This document shows positions 47,531 through 58,756 of a DNA stretch of 64,000 bases, one piece after another. Source of the DNA: Cucumis sativus (Eukaryota > Streptophyta > Magnoliopsida > Cucurbitales > Cucurbitaceae). The notes below the pieces were generated by a model. That model was not told the DNA's origin and did no database searches. It was given only the letters and a program-made list of their open reading frames with translations. The position numbers and the translations under genes were made by a program. How positions within the stretch are numbered: position 1 is the first letter of the stretch; every line of letters starts with the position of its first letter. The stretch lies in assembly GCF_000004075.3 (NCBI RefSeq), contig NC_026661.2:21728307-21792306 (forward strand), read 5' to 3'.

Positions 47531-50500
47531 ATGGGAGTTCCGACGATTGCTTTGTACGCTGGTCCACCGAGCAGTATTTGCTCTACACATCCCTGTCAAA
47601 TCAATGCTCATTCGTCCTTGGATTTCGAAATTGGTTCTCGACCTTCATCAGCGTCGTCAACAGCGTCGGCTTCTCAGAAGTCGGTGGCTGGTGGACTTTC
47701 ATGTCTCTTCTCTGCTTCACCTGTACGTCATGTCTCGTCGACGACGAGCTTTTCCGGTTGTGGAGAGGAATTGGGATCGTTGTGGCATGATAGAGGGGAG
47801 GAATTGAGTAGCTCATTTCGATATTCTTCGAGCAAATATTTAGGGTCTTCATTGGCAAGGGATTCTAGCCCGGTATCAGTGTTCCAGGGACCGGTTTCGT
47901 GCTGTAGTAGCGGAGTGGGTTCGACAGCAAAAAGCCCTCCGATTTCGATTTCTAGAGAGAAGAGTGGGGAATCTAATTTTCAGAGCTCGATTGGAGTTGG
48001 GTCGAATGGATTCTTCAATGGGTTCTTGAGGAATGCTTCAGGATCATATTTGGATGTTCATAGAAATGCTCTTGATGTGAGTTCATCGGCTGTGCTCATG
48101 GATGAGTTGACTTTCAATTTGGAAGATGGGTTTGGGGAGTGTACCTCTGAGCCATATGCAAAGGATATGCTTCTTGGTGCACAAATTAGGCATAAGATCT
48201 TTCTTGATGAATTCGTGATCAAGGCATTTTACGAAGCTGAAAAGGCACATAGAGGACAAGTATGAGTTCAGCCTCATGATTTTTTCCTCTGTTTTAATCC
48301 GTGGCATTATTGAAGATGACTTAATTAGTATTCTTTCTTTGCAGATGCGAGCCAGTGGAGATCCATATTTACAACATTGTGTGGAAACAGCGATGCTTCT
48401 GGCTACGATTGGTGCAAATTCCACAGTGGTCGCTGCGGGGCTTCTGCACGATGCACTTGATGATTCTTTCATGTGTTATGACTACATTTTAGGGTCAGTT
48501 GGAGCTGGGGTTGCTGATTTAGTTGAAGAGGTGAGGAAATATTTTCTTGCTTAATTGATGAGGCACTCACTGATGAAAGTTGATTGTATTTATTGTGTCT
48601 GAGATCTGGATCTGTAACCACACGTGGAGTTTGTTTTGTGCCTTTAACTTTTATTGGAGCATGTGGTGAAATGAAATCCTTATAGTTAAATTGTCTGTCT
48701 CTCTGCCCTTTGTACAAGAATTGATCTCAGATGCTTTTGCCTGCTAGATGCAGTCTTTTGATTTTCTAGTTTTGCTTTTCTCATACAGTTCTATACCTTA
48801 ATTAATTTGCTTTATATCCTTGTCGTTACCTCAAACTTATTGTATCCTAATTTTCTTCCTGTAACGGTTTTAGGTGTCTCAACTTAGTCATTTGAGCAAG
48901 CTTGCACGTGAGAACAATACAGCCAACAAAACCGTTGAGGCAGATCGATTGCATACCATGTTCCTTGCCATGGCAGACACCAGGGCCGTTCTTGTGAAAT
49001 TGGCCGATCGTCTGCATAATATGATGACACTAGATGCATTGCCATTGACCAAACGACTAAGATTTGCCAAGGAAACTATGGAAATTTTTGTACCATTGGC
49101 GAATCGCTTGGGAATATTGAGTTGGAAGGAGCAGTTGGAAAACTTATGCTTTAAGCATCTTCATCCCGAAGAACACAAAGAACTTTCATCTAAACTCGTG
49201 GACTCCTTTGATTCAGAAAGGATAACTTCTGCAATCGAGAAATTAGATCAAGCCTTGAAAAATGAAGGGATTTCTTACCATCTCTTATCTGGACGCAACA
49301 AGAGCTTATACAGCATATACTTGAAAATGCTGAGGTGTGTTCTCTCACTCTTCATTTCAATTTTCATCTCTAGTTTTTACACGTTCTATTTAATTGATCT
49401 ATGAAAAGAATTAGCTGAATTAGCTGGATATAGCTTATAATTTAATATTTCAAGATGAAGACCAGATCATAAAATAGGTTCATCAAAATTTGAAGTTAAA
49501 TAGCTTGTTTGTCCTTTATCTGATGATTATGAATTCTGACGTGAACCTTGCATTGTCTGACTGAAATGTGTACTTGTCATTTTATCAACAGAAAGAAGTT
49601 GACCATGGACGAAATCCATGACATTCATGGCATACGTCTTATTGTAAAAAATGAAGAAGACTGCCAGAAAGCTTTAAGAATAGTTCACCAGTTGTGGTCT
49701 GAAGTGCCTGGGCGGTGCAAAGATTACATTAGTCGACCCAAGTTTAATGGGTATGTTGTGGCTCAAAATGGCGTATTATATCCTGCATTCTTTATTTATT
49801 TGTTATTTCCGTCTTTATCTCTTTACGTCTCCATTCTGACTCGACTTGTCGACTCGAAGGTATCGATCTCTACACACGGTTGTGGTGGGTGAAGACATGG
49901 CGCACCTTGAAGTGCAAATTAGAACAAAAGAGATGCATTTGCAAGCAGAGTTTGGCATTGCAGCTCATTGGAGATACAAGGAGGGTGACAGCGAATACTC
50001 TCCGTTTGTCGTTCAGATGGTCGAATGGGCCCGTTGGGTAGTCACTTGGCAGTGTCTGTCTATGAGCAAAGATGGATCGTCAGTAGACTCTGCTGATTCA
50101 ATAAGACCGCCCTGCAAATTCCCTTCTCATTCTGAGGGCTGTCCATACTCGTACAAAACCCAATGTGATGGACAAGATGGACCTGTATTCGTCATAACGA
50201 TTGAGAATGACAAGGTATTTTTCTCTTTTTTGTATTATATTAGTTGAAGGTTATCAAATTTCATTTAGTGAATTCGTGTTTGTTGCATTAGTTTAACAAT
50301 GCTACTGCAAATACTGCAGATGTCGGTTCAAGAGTTTCCTGCAAACTCAACGATCACGAATTTAATGGAAAGATGTGGTCGAGGAAGCGCAAGATGGACC
50401 TCCCATGGCTTCCCCATGAAAGAAGACTTGAGGCCAAGAGTTAACCACAAGCGAGTGAATGATCCAACGTGCAAACTGAAGATGGGTGATGTGGTGGAGC

Positions 50501-50634
50501 TAACTCCCACCATACCTGACAAGTCATTAACAGAGTACAGGGAAGAAATCCAGCGAATGTACGACCGTGGGATCACGGTATCAAACTCCGGACCGTCTCC
50601 TGTTGCACCTAACATTGTTGGTTTCTGGAGCTAA
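47531..50634 (+). CDS. RSH2: Plastid RelA/SpoT homologue, RSH2/RSH3 type
   Basis: Six exons: 47531-48259, 48345-48530, 48874-49334, 49592-49750, 49860-50214 and 50320-50634, giving 734 residues. It should make and degrade the alarmone (p)ppGpp in the chloroplast, tuning plastid transcription and metabolism. Residues 1 to about 60 are Ser-rich, as in a transit peptide. The HD hydrolase domain (about 225-400) carries [10 protein letters not shown] and HDALDD (278-283), plus [11 protein letters not shown]. The synthetase domain (about 430-570) carries [37 protein letters not shown] and HWRYKEG. A TGS domain follows (about 630-695, [15 protein letters not shown]). There are no EF-hands, so it is not a CRSH, and the short C-terminus without an ACT domain separates it from RSH1. 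RSH2 and RSH3 cannot be told apart here. Confidence 0.94.
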
Positions 50635-51140
50635 CCATACATTAGTTTCTCTGTGGTTTAGTGATTATCAAATTATTCTGTACATAATGGTCTTTGTACA
50701 CCAAAAAAAAAAAAAAAAAAAGAGAAAAAGATGACTAACTGAAATTCAATATCGTTCAAAATCAAAATTAGAAGCACTCTTGTTTGGAGTGTATTCTTGA
50801 ATGCTCAGTCTTGTAGGAATTCATTTCCATTAATATGATTTTTCTTTTCATCACTATCATGTACTGGCTTATTAGTGATTTGAACAGACAATTTGACAAC
50901 TTTTATAGACCACTCACTCATATGAGAAGGCGTAGTTTTCTCCATAAAGTTGGGAAGAAATATTCATGTCTTCGGAATTGACAAATTAGTGGAAATAAAG
51001 CCACTGAATTCTTTTAGAGGTATTATACAATAGTTTGATAATATCCAACAAACAATACTTACCAACAACTTCAAATGAATCTATTTCAAATCCCCTTTTC
51101 ATTAGAGGTTGAGGAAAGGGAAACAAAGAAGGAAAAACAA
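50635..51140. other. Spacer between convergent RSH and TAF9 genes
   Basis: Both genes end into this stretch of 506 bases, so it should hold both 3' UTRs. An A-run of about 19 bases (50702-50720) lies 70 bases past the RSH stop; the flanks show no sign of a processed insertion. No other feature is seen. Confidence 0.6.
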
Positions 51141-52074
51141 CTACGTTATTTTTGAACGTTTTGCCAATGGAAAAGATACTCTTTGTGAGGCATGCTGTTG
51201 AGGTACTTCTGATGAGCTGGGTTCTTGGGATGGAGCAACTGTGTCATCACCTTCGTCTTCCTCTGTTTCCTCCATCGTTTCGACTGCTTGCTTCTTTGGG
51301 ATTGCCAGTTGATAATTGGGACTGAGCAATGTGTCTTGATCTGGTGGAAGGGCAATACCAGGCCCACCAATCGACCTTGGCAATGGGATCTTATTCCTGT
51401 TTCTAGCCAACTCTAAAAGAACCTGACAGAAAATGAAGTCACGGTTAAACACTTTTCCTTAAATAGGGAGAGAAGATAGAAAGGGAAAATGTGTGACTAT
51501 GATCGAATTTCTATAAGTATATACCACCTCTAAGCTTTTTTTTTTTTAAGGCTACATATACAGAACAATCTCACGAGACAACTCGCTAGATCCATTAAGA
51601 CCATACCTCGATTACCACCAGACCAACCCAAAATGGTTTTAAAATTTGAAAACTAGTATTTCTCGCTAACAAGATGATAATTTGATTCTAAGATACACTG
51701 CAACTTACCAGGGGTCCAGGATTACAGTTTCAAATGCCTTTCAGTAACCATAAAGTGCCCAGACATTTTACCCACAAACAAATCACATGTAATTTGGACT
51801 ATGAAGCCATTGTTACCTCTCTTGGAGGAGGTTGCGAGAAGCTGAAATTAACTTTCGACTGAATAGCAAGCTTCACATCATCACAATCAATGGCAGCCTT
51901 GCCCGCATGCTCCGAATAGACTTGTGCATCTGTCAGTACGTCAACAACATAACGATACCACAGCTCAAGAAACTGGTGTATAACTCGTGGTTCATAATCT
52001 TCAACCCCCATTGATTTCAACAATGTCTTCACAATTTTAGCATCCCTCGGTAACTCCTCGTCTCCCTCAGACAT
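51141..52074 (-). CDS. TAF9: Transcription initiation factor TFIID subunit 9
   Basis: Two coding exons on the minus strand, 52074-51817 and 51422-51141, joined in phase 0 to give 179 residues, the usual size. TAF9 pairs with TAF6 through a histone fold and is part of TFIID and SAGA-type complexes in the nucleus. The histone fold (about residues 9-78) carries [27 protein letters not shown] sequence, with [15 protein letters not shown] and [13 protein letters not shown]. The conserved [15 protein letters not shown] spans the exon junction, and [11 protein letters not shown] follows. The acidic, Ser/Gln-rich tail (about 137-165) ends in RVSFPLAKR. The start is the first in-frame ATG after a splice acceptor at 52093 that ends a leader intron. 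Confidence 0.95.
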
Positions 52075-52092
52075 TTTCTTACTACCCTTCAA

Positions 52093-52989
52093 CTGCACAA
52101 GAAATTTATATCACTTTTAAACTGATGTTCCAAACATGATCTTTTTTATATCACACGTCTGATAATTATGAAGTGAGCATTGCTTTGGAGACGAAGCTAA
52201 GTGCTATATATATATAAAACAAGAATGCAAAAACATAAGAATACACAATTCAACTGTGACAATTTATTACCAACGATTTCTAAGTAAACTACCAAATAAA
52301 AGAGGCGCCGAACTCATGGTTAAGTGTGGCATTCGCAGCTAAATTAAAGTGACCATTTGAATTAAGCCACTTCTGCCTGAGAGGAGAACTGACGCGGCCT
52401 CTAAAGGTCGCCGGAGATGCATTGCATGGAGGGAAGGATCCCCGAGAAGGAGATGAATTGTAAAGGGGAAAAGGGGGGTCGACGGCAGTGACTGAGAGAA
52501 GGAGAGGTAGAAGACGAAGATTAGGGCTTTTTTCCCCTCTGCTTTCTCCTATGTCCTCATAAGTAGACATTTTCTTCCCTAATTTAATCCAATTTCTCAA
52601 AAATAATCGAAAAACTATGAATTCAAACTACCCAAATTAAATCAATTGCCCTAAAATCTCAAAGTACCCAGAAAAAATAGAATAAAACTGGACAAGAAAA
52701 ATAAGGATATCATCCATGAAAAGAATAGAAATATCAGTATACCCAATTTTGAAGGTCAAAATTAATGTTTTGATTGTCATATCCACCCCACTAACAAAAT
52801 TGTAGATTCTCTCAATAGTTTAAACTACAAAATCTTCGCCCTAACAAATCTGTAATTCCTGTAGATTGTCGTTCATTTCAACTCCCCAAAATCAAACTCA
52901 ATTTTACAGTACTTACCCAAAAATCTAACATCTAAATGCAGAAAACAAATCTTAGAGAGATAGAAATGCAGAGATGGAAAATCGCTCAC
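52093..52989 (-). other. Inferred 5' UTR intron of TAF9
   Basis: On the minus strand a good donor (GTTACG then GTGAGC) at 52989 and an acceptor (TTGTGCAG) ending at 52093 bracket 897 bases. The non-coding first exon would run from about 53070 to 52990, a GC-rich stretch full of CTCC and CCGCC typical of a plant leader, with the remaining 18 bases before the ATG in exon 2. Within the intron, 52289-52600 is GC-rich and open on the minus strand for 103 codons (see findings). Confidence 0.5.
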
Positions 52990-53070
52990 CGTAACGTGGA
53001 CGGAGGTGCAGTGGGGGGAGCGGCACTGTGGCTGGGCGACGGCGTGAGATATGGAGAGAGCTGGGAGAGG

Positions 53071-54502
53071 AGAGACTCGCGAGATAGAATCTGATTTTTT
53101 TTTTCTTTTTTCTTTAAGAAATTATTTTGAGAAATTTGAAAAAAAAATTAACCAAAAACATAATTATATTTTATGTTTTAAATATGTATTTTTATACATA
53201 TCTTATTTACTCACTCAAATTCAATTGAGAATAAACTATTATTAATTTATCTATAAATATATTTATATTTTAAAAAACGGTTAAATTATAATTTTAGTTA
53301 TTGTTTGAATAAAGTTAGAATTTAATTTGTAGTTTGATAAAATGACATATATAATTTTTATGATTTGTGAGTTCATGTAAATTTTTTTTTTTGTCATTTT
53401 ATGAAACAAAAAGGACTAAATTATAGTAGAGACTAAATTTTATCCCTAAATTTATAATTTAACCTAAAAATGATTTTATATTATTATACAACTTATGGTA
53501 CATCACCTAAAATGAATTAACTTTTATATTTTAAAATATTTTTATATATACTTAATATAACTCTATTTAAAAAATGTAAAATTCAAATAGATTCAATAAA
53601 AACATATAAAATTTTGTTTTCATAACTTGTTTGGATAGCAGAATTTGAAAGCAGTTTTAAAAAACCATAAAAAAGCATTATACTAAACTCTAAATCTTAA
53701 AACATACACCATAATCTAAATTCTCAACAAAAAAAACTTCTAAATTTTTATAAATCATAACTTTTCTTAATATTTAGTGTATTTAAAATATATTTTTAAA
53801 TCCAAAGTATTTATATAAATATGAATTTTTTAAGAAACACTTTTTCTTCCACTAATGCTAACAGGAGCAATTTAAGTTAAAAGATAAAATCAAATTAATA
53901 GAGAGAATGAAATTTGAATTTATTTGAGATATTAGATATACAAAGAGAGCTTTAAACAATTTGTAGGCTATGTGAGGGAGAAGGTGAGGCATATGAAGAA
54001 CCCTTCTTTTCATACTTTTCAAATGATGTAATTTCTCTTTTATTCTTGTGTTTGAATTGAGATTTAGATTCAATAATCGAAAAACAATCTAAAGCTTATT
54101 TTATAATTTTTTAAACCAAAATTTAAAGACCAAAGTATGTTTTTTCAATCGAGGAATTGTAAAAAATGAACAAATTAATAAAATATTTACGCAGTGTAAT
54201 ATCACTTTATCCAAAACCCAAAAACTACGAGTGAAAGTGATAACAATAACAATAAATGAGAAGATTGTCCATTTTGTAAACAAATGATGGCAAAATGTGG
54301 TTTCTCAAACTAAGAACACTGCATAATGATTTTTCAACTGTTTCCATGAACCCTAATTATAGAAAGAGCAGCCTGCAACTTTATTTTGTGTCAAAGAAAG
54401 CTCAAACTTCATCGTTTGCAGATATTATTATTACAAAGAACATGAGAAACTTGAATCTAACTAAAAGGTTTGAGCCTCAAATTTCAAGCAGTTTTTAGCT
54501 AA
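53071..54502. other. Intergenic DNA upstream of TAF9 and downstream of PurN
   Basis: AT-rich, with an inverted-repeat element at 53279-53464 and otherwise homopolymer-rich sequence. Short frames in 53858-54283 have no protein character. The PurN 3' UTR should occupy the last 100-250 bases. Confidence 0.55.
53279..53464. mobile_element. Compact MITE-like element, copy D
   Basis: GGTTAAATTATAATTTTAG at 53279-53297 matches the reverse complement of the right end (53446-53464) at 18 of 19 positions, giving an element of 186 bases. Its interior contains GACTAAATT and AGTTTGATAAAATGACA, tying it to the foldback family near 21.6 kb. The flanks TAAAAAA and TAAAAAT could be remains of a target duplication, but this is not certain. 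Confidence 0.6.
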
Positions 54503-55384
54503 CTAGTAAAATTCATTAGGATGTTCTTTGCTTTGAATGAGAGGAACACCATCTGATCTCCAAATGATCCGTTCGTCGCACAATGCTGCAACTACTTCAG
54601 CGTAAAGGCCATGCTCCTCCTTAAGAACCCTAGCTGCTAAATCCTCTGCTGAATCATTTGCAAGCACAGGAACCACTCTTTGAGCAAGAATCCGTCCAGT
54701 GTCAAAGTGCTCATCAACCAAATGAATTGTTGCACCTGAAAACCGAGCTCCAGAGTTAACCACTGCCTTGTGCACCTTCATTCCATAGTACCCTTTGCCT
54801 CCAAAAGCAGGAAGAAGTGATGGGTGTATATTTACTATAGATTTGGAATATGCTTGGATCAATTCAAGGGGTATAAGTTTTAGGTATCCAGCAAGAAGAA
54901 TGAAATCAATCTCAAAATGTTTGAGGGTAGCTACAAGTTCAGATGCAGATAAGCCATTGGGTTCATCTTTGGTTTTTGGAAACAAGACAACTGGAATGTT
55001 CTTACTTCTTGCATATTCTGCACCGCCACAGCCACTTTTGTTAGTAACCACAACAACAATTTCTCCGTGAACTGATCCTTCGAGAGAAGCCTCGTGTATT
55101 GAACGAAAATTAGAGCCTCCACCAGAGACAAAAACAGCAAGTTTCTTCTTCTGAATCACAGTTTTTGAAACTTCCCCTTTGAGACTGGCACTCACAACCA
55201 TTTGAACATTTTTTCTACGAGCAATATTCTCCTTGAACCAAACACTACGCAAAGTGGAATGATTGGTTTGGACAAAGGAAGAAGAAGAAGAAGGAAGCTT
55301 CAAAAGGAATGAATAATTGGGAGATCGAATCAACGAAATAGACAATTTTGGGCAAAACCGACAGAGAGAACATTGGGCTTCCAT
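54503..55384 (-). CDS. PUR3: Phosphoribosylglycinamide formyltransferase (GAR transformylase), plastid
   Basis: Intronless minus-strand frame of 293 residues. It transfers a formyl group from 10-formyl-THF to GAR, the third step of de novo purine synthesis, which plants run in plastids. Residues 1 to about 75 are a Ser-rich transit-like sequence. The catalytic domain begins KKLAVFVSGGGSNFRSI (phosphate-binding loop about 87-92) and contains NIHPSLLPAF with Asn185 and His187, and the DTG motif with Asp228, the family's catalytic triad. VLKEEHGLYAEVV is the conserved C-terminal helix. The start is the only in-frame ATG before the transit-like region; the frame extends upstream but without ATG. 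It lies downstream of TAF9 on the same strand, with no sign of shared transcription. Confidence 0.95.
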   Translation of the reverse strand: MEAQCSLCRFCPKLSISLIRSPNYSFLLKLPSSSSSFVQTNHSTLRSVWFKENIARRKNVQMVVSASLKGEVSKTVIQKKKLAVFVSGGGSNFRSIHEASLEGSVHGEIVVVVTNKSGCGGAEYARSKNIPVVLFPKTKDEPNGLSASELVATLKHFEIDFILLAGYLKLIPLELIQAYSKSIVNIHPSLLPAFGGKGYYGMKVHKAVVNSGARFSGATIHLVDEHFDTGRILAQRVVPVLANDSAEDLAARVLKEEHGLYAEVVAALCDERIIWRSDGVPLIQSKEHPNEFY

Positions 55385-58300
55385 TCTAGCTAAGAACACA
55401 ATAGAATGGATTGCCTTGACTATTTGTATGTGTGAATAATGGAACCAATGTTCAAGTTTAGGCAAGACTGCGTTCCACAGCCATCGGTTTGAGCTTAGAG
55501 AAGTTCATATATTGTAAAAACTGAATAAAGGAGATGAGAGAATATGTGAGACTGGGATAGGGTAAAAAGACGAGTGAATAAGGGAAGTGGCAAAACAAAC
55601 ACGTTCAATGGTCAATCTTTCTAAAGCTCCCACTTCAGCATCACCAAGGTATAGAAACTCAGCATCACCTAAGAAAAATGGTGGTGTCAATACAAAACAA
55701 TACTAGTTAGTAATTCATACGGTCAAACCTAAACAGCCACCAAACCACAAATAAACTGAACATCATGCTATTCAAAACAATTACAGAATTAGATATGCTC
55801 AATATACATGAAAGGTGTCACACCCTGTTCTAGTTTAACCCTCTAACCTAGATTGTGGCATGAAAAAGCTTTTTAAAAACAATATTTTTCAATCTAAAAG
55901 CCAAGTAATATAGAATTCTATGGGAATTTCAACATCTCACCTAAAATATGGGTCTGCCAAACCTGAAAGGAGTGTAAATTTTCACTTCTACCAATATATA
56001 TATATACTTCAAACTCAAAATAACATGAGTGTGTGGACACAGTCGTCCAAACTAGTTCAGAGTCTCAAACAAAGTTTCCATCCAAGCTAGGGATAGTTAC
56101 GAAAGAATTACAGTCTTGAATGGGTATTCAAGACCCAAACCATAAAGCTTTAAATTTTACCCAATTCTGGATCGAACACCCAAACAATTCACTCCTTCTT
56201 CTCGGCTAGACGGTAGCTAAATACTCAAAGAACTCAAATCTAGCATCAAAATATTATTGGTAATGTTTAATTCAAGCCAACTAAAACACAATAGATCTTT
56301 ACCTCAAAGCCAAAATTTAGCTGAGAACGGCGGAGCCACGGTATTCACAGCTGCCGTACAAGACAAATATGAAACAAGAACTTCACAACGCGAGCGAACA
56401 ACTAAGCTACTGCCAGATTCCTGAGTTTGATGCGACGGCGGAGAACTCTTGAGCGCGGCGCAAGGAGAAAGAGAGTCGAACGGCGCAATGCCAGTCCGCA
56501 GGTGATGACGTCGGCTGGAGGAGATAGGGAGACGGTAAGCGCGAGGGAAAATCGGGTTGGGGTTTTCGGCAGGTTGTTGACGGAAATCTATGCCGTAGCC
56601 GGTGTGCGAGAGATAGTGAGCTGAAGAGAAGTCGAGAGAGGGGGCGTCTGCTTTCACCAAGAAGAAGAAGAATGCTCTCGAAAAAGAACTGAGAAGAGAA
56701 GAAGAGAGTTTAGACCTTTCCCCTTATTATTGTTGTTTTTTAATAAAATAAAACATAAAATTCCATCTCTTAATAAAATTTTAAATCATTATCAAAATAA
56801 AGTTGGTTATAAAATTTTCTCATCAATTCAACCTATAAAATTTTACAGTGGGATTTGATTTGTTAGAAAGAACTTACCAATTATTACCTCATTTTTAAGA
56901 ATTTAGTCTTCACAAATTCGATGGGAGTAACATGAAAAGTTGTGGTTAGTTCGTTTTAAATGCTTTTATCGAAATAACTTTAATTAATAATATGACTGTG
57001 TTCTTTAGTCGTTATCTTTCTTATCAATAATCAGTATTGGTTCTTTTTGCAAGACAATCTCATTCAATTGTGTTGTTTTTAAATATAAAACAAAAAAATT
57101 ATTATTTTATTAATTCTCTTAGGCCGGACGAGAATAGAAAAATTTCAAAACTAAAATTTAAGTCCTACAACTTATAAAAATTCCAATTAATTATATGTAT
57201 TTTTTATATTTTACACCGTTAAATATTTTGCCACTTCTTATATTTTTCAAATACCTCATTTTTAATTTTTTTTTAAGTCTTCCTAGGTACAACTTACTAT
57301 GAGGATTTGTAAACATAAACATGCTCGTACACTGCAAATTTCAAGTATTTTCAATAAGTTAGGGTAAATATATTTTTTCTAACTTATTTTACTTTAAATA
57401 ATAACAAATAATTTATGGTTTTACCTAATGATTAATTTATAGTTATAATCAATGATTAAAATATAATAAAACTTTTTAAATTAAAAGAATTCCATTATCA
57501 ATTAACTTCAAACTTAAAATTTTGATTAATAATAATAAAAAAAAACTTGTAATTTCAATGGTATTGAAAAAGTCAAAATTATCAATATGAGTAACATAAA
57601 ACATTTTTCTTATAAATTTAAACTTTAATAATATACATATACTCTCAGCTTATAGGAATTATCAACTATCCTAATTTAAAGTCAATAAAATTTTATTTTT
57701 TATTTTTTAAAGAAATACATTGGAAACTTCAAAAACTTAAAGCAAATCTGCTTTTTCTAAAATGGAAAAATATATAACAATTAATATGAAGCAATTTCGA
57801 GAAAACATGGTTAATTCTGTTCATAATTTCAATACGAGTAAGTTATTTTAAAAAAATTAATAGTAAATAATTGATGTATAGTGATTTTACTCAAAATTAA
57901 TATAATATTTAAGTTTGTTACCAAAATTCTCATGGTACATACCAACACTACAATAAAATTTGGATGAAAATATCTTAGTTGAATTATAAATATGGTTTTT
58001 TTACTCGATTTGATTATTTCATAAATTTTGTACTAACAATCATTTTTCCCACTTTCAAACTATATAAGTTGGTTTTACAAGTCTATCACCTTCTTTAATT
58101 TTTTTTCGAATTGACCGATGATGCTTTGCTAAAAACGAACCACTTTTACCTTTTTAAATACAAAATTTGCATTACTAAATTTTATTTTCGAGTGATTACA
58201 TGTAAATTGGGGAGCAAACAAAATTCGAATGAATAATCAAGAGGTCGTTTGATAACAATTTGGTTTTTGATAACTATCCTAATGAATAATCGTGTTTGTA

Positions 58301-58525
58301 TATTTAAGTTGAAGGTGAATCATGTTTAAGCTTCATGCTATTGTTGTTATAAATTACAAAAATCACAATTGAAATAGTATAATAGTCATCCATGTATAAT
58401 ATGTATAAAGAAAACCAATTAATGTTTAATATTTATAAAAAATCAATTAATATTTAATATTTGTAAGTAGTTTAATGGTTGATCATTACAACCAAATTTA
58501 TAACATAGGGTGGAAATTTAATTTC
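55385..58525. other. Region upstream of PurN, with a GC-rich island
   Basis: The first 300 bases are PurN leader and promoter. From about 55816 to 56720 the composition changes: it begins TGTCACACCCTGTTCTAG, includes a TA tract (about 55996-56010), and carries a GC-rich, purine-rich block (56310-56720) with open frames on both strands that encode nothing I recognise. Beyond 56720 it is AT-rich and featureless up to the SPL2 promoter. Confidence 0.45.
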
Positions 58526-58533
58526 TATAAATA
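58526..58533 (+). promoter_or_regulatory. TATA box of SPL2
   Basis: TATAAATA lies about 225 bases upstream of the SPL2 ATG. The leader from about 58557 contains no ATG before 58757, which fixes the start. Confidence 0.65.
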
Positions 58534-58756
58534 TAAGAAATAGAAGTGGAAGTAACCACAACCACGGGCTGATTGCCCAAGGAAAAGTTCTGCTCTACCA
58601 ATTTCCCTATTTCTGCTCTGCTCTTCCATTTTGGTTGCCCATAACTGCGACAGCGGGCGTGTCTTCTTCACTGCCTCGGCAGCGGTGCTGGTCGTCGTCT
58701 CCACCGCATTCAAGGAGGGAGCTATTTTCACCGTCACAGAAACACGGAATTTCCTC

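Noticed and set aside
47386..47807. Two overlapping frames around the RSH start
   Set aside because: One begins without ATG in the leader and both overlap the true RSH exon 1 in other frames.
50702..50720. The A-run after RSH as the tail of a processed pseudogene
   Set aside because: No coding-like sequence or target duplication precedes it; it is simply an A-rich tract in the 3' region.
54503..55465. A longer N-terminus for PurN starting at 55465
   Set aside because: That codon is not ATG; the first in-frame ATG is at 55384 and begins a transit-like sequence.
56304..56660. A 118-codon minus-strand frame in the GC-rich block upstream of PurN
   Set aside because: No recognisable domain, and the opposite strand is open too, so the frame may only reflect base composition.
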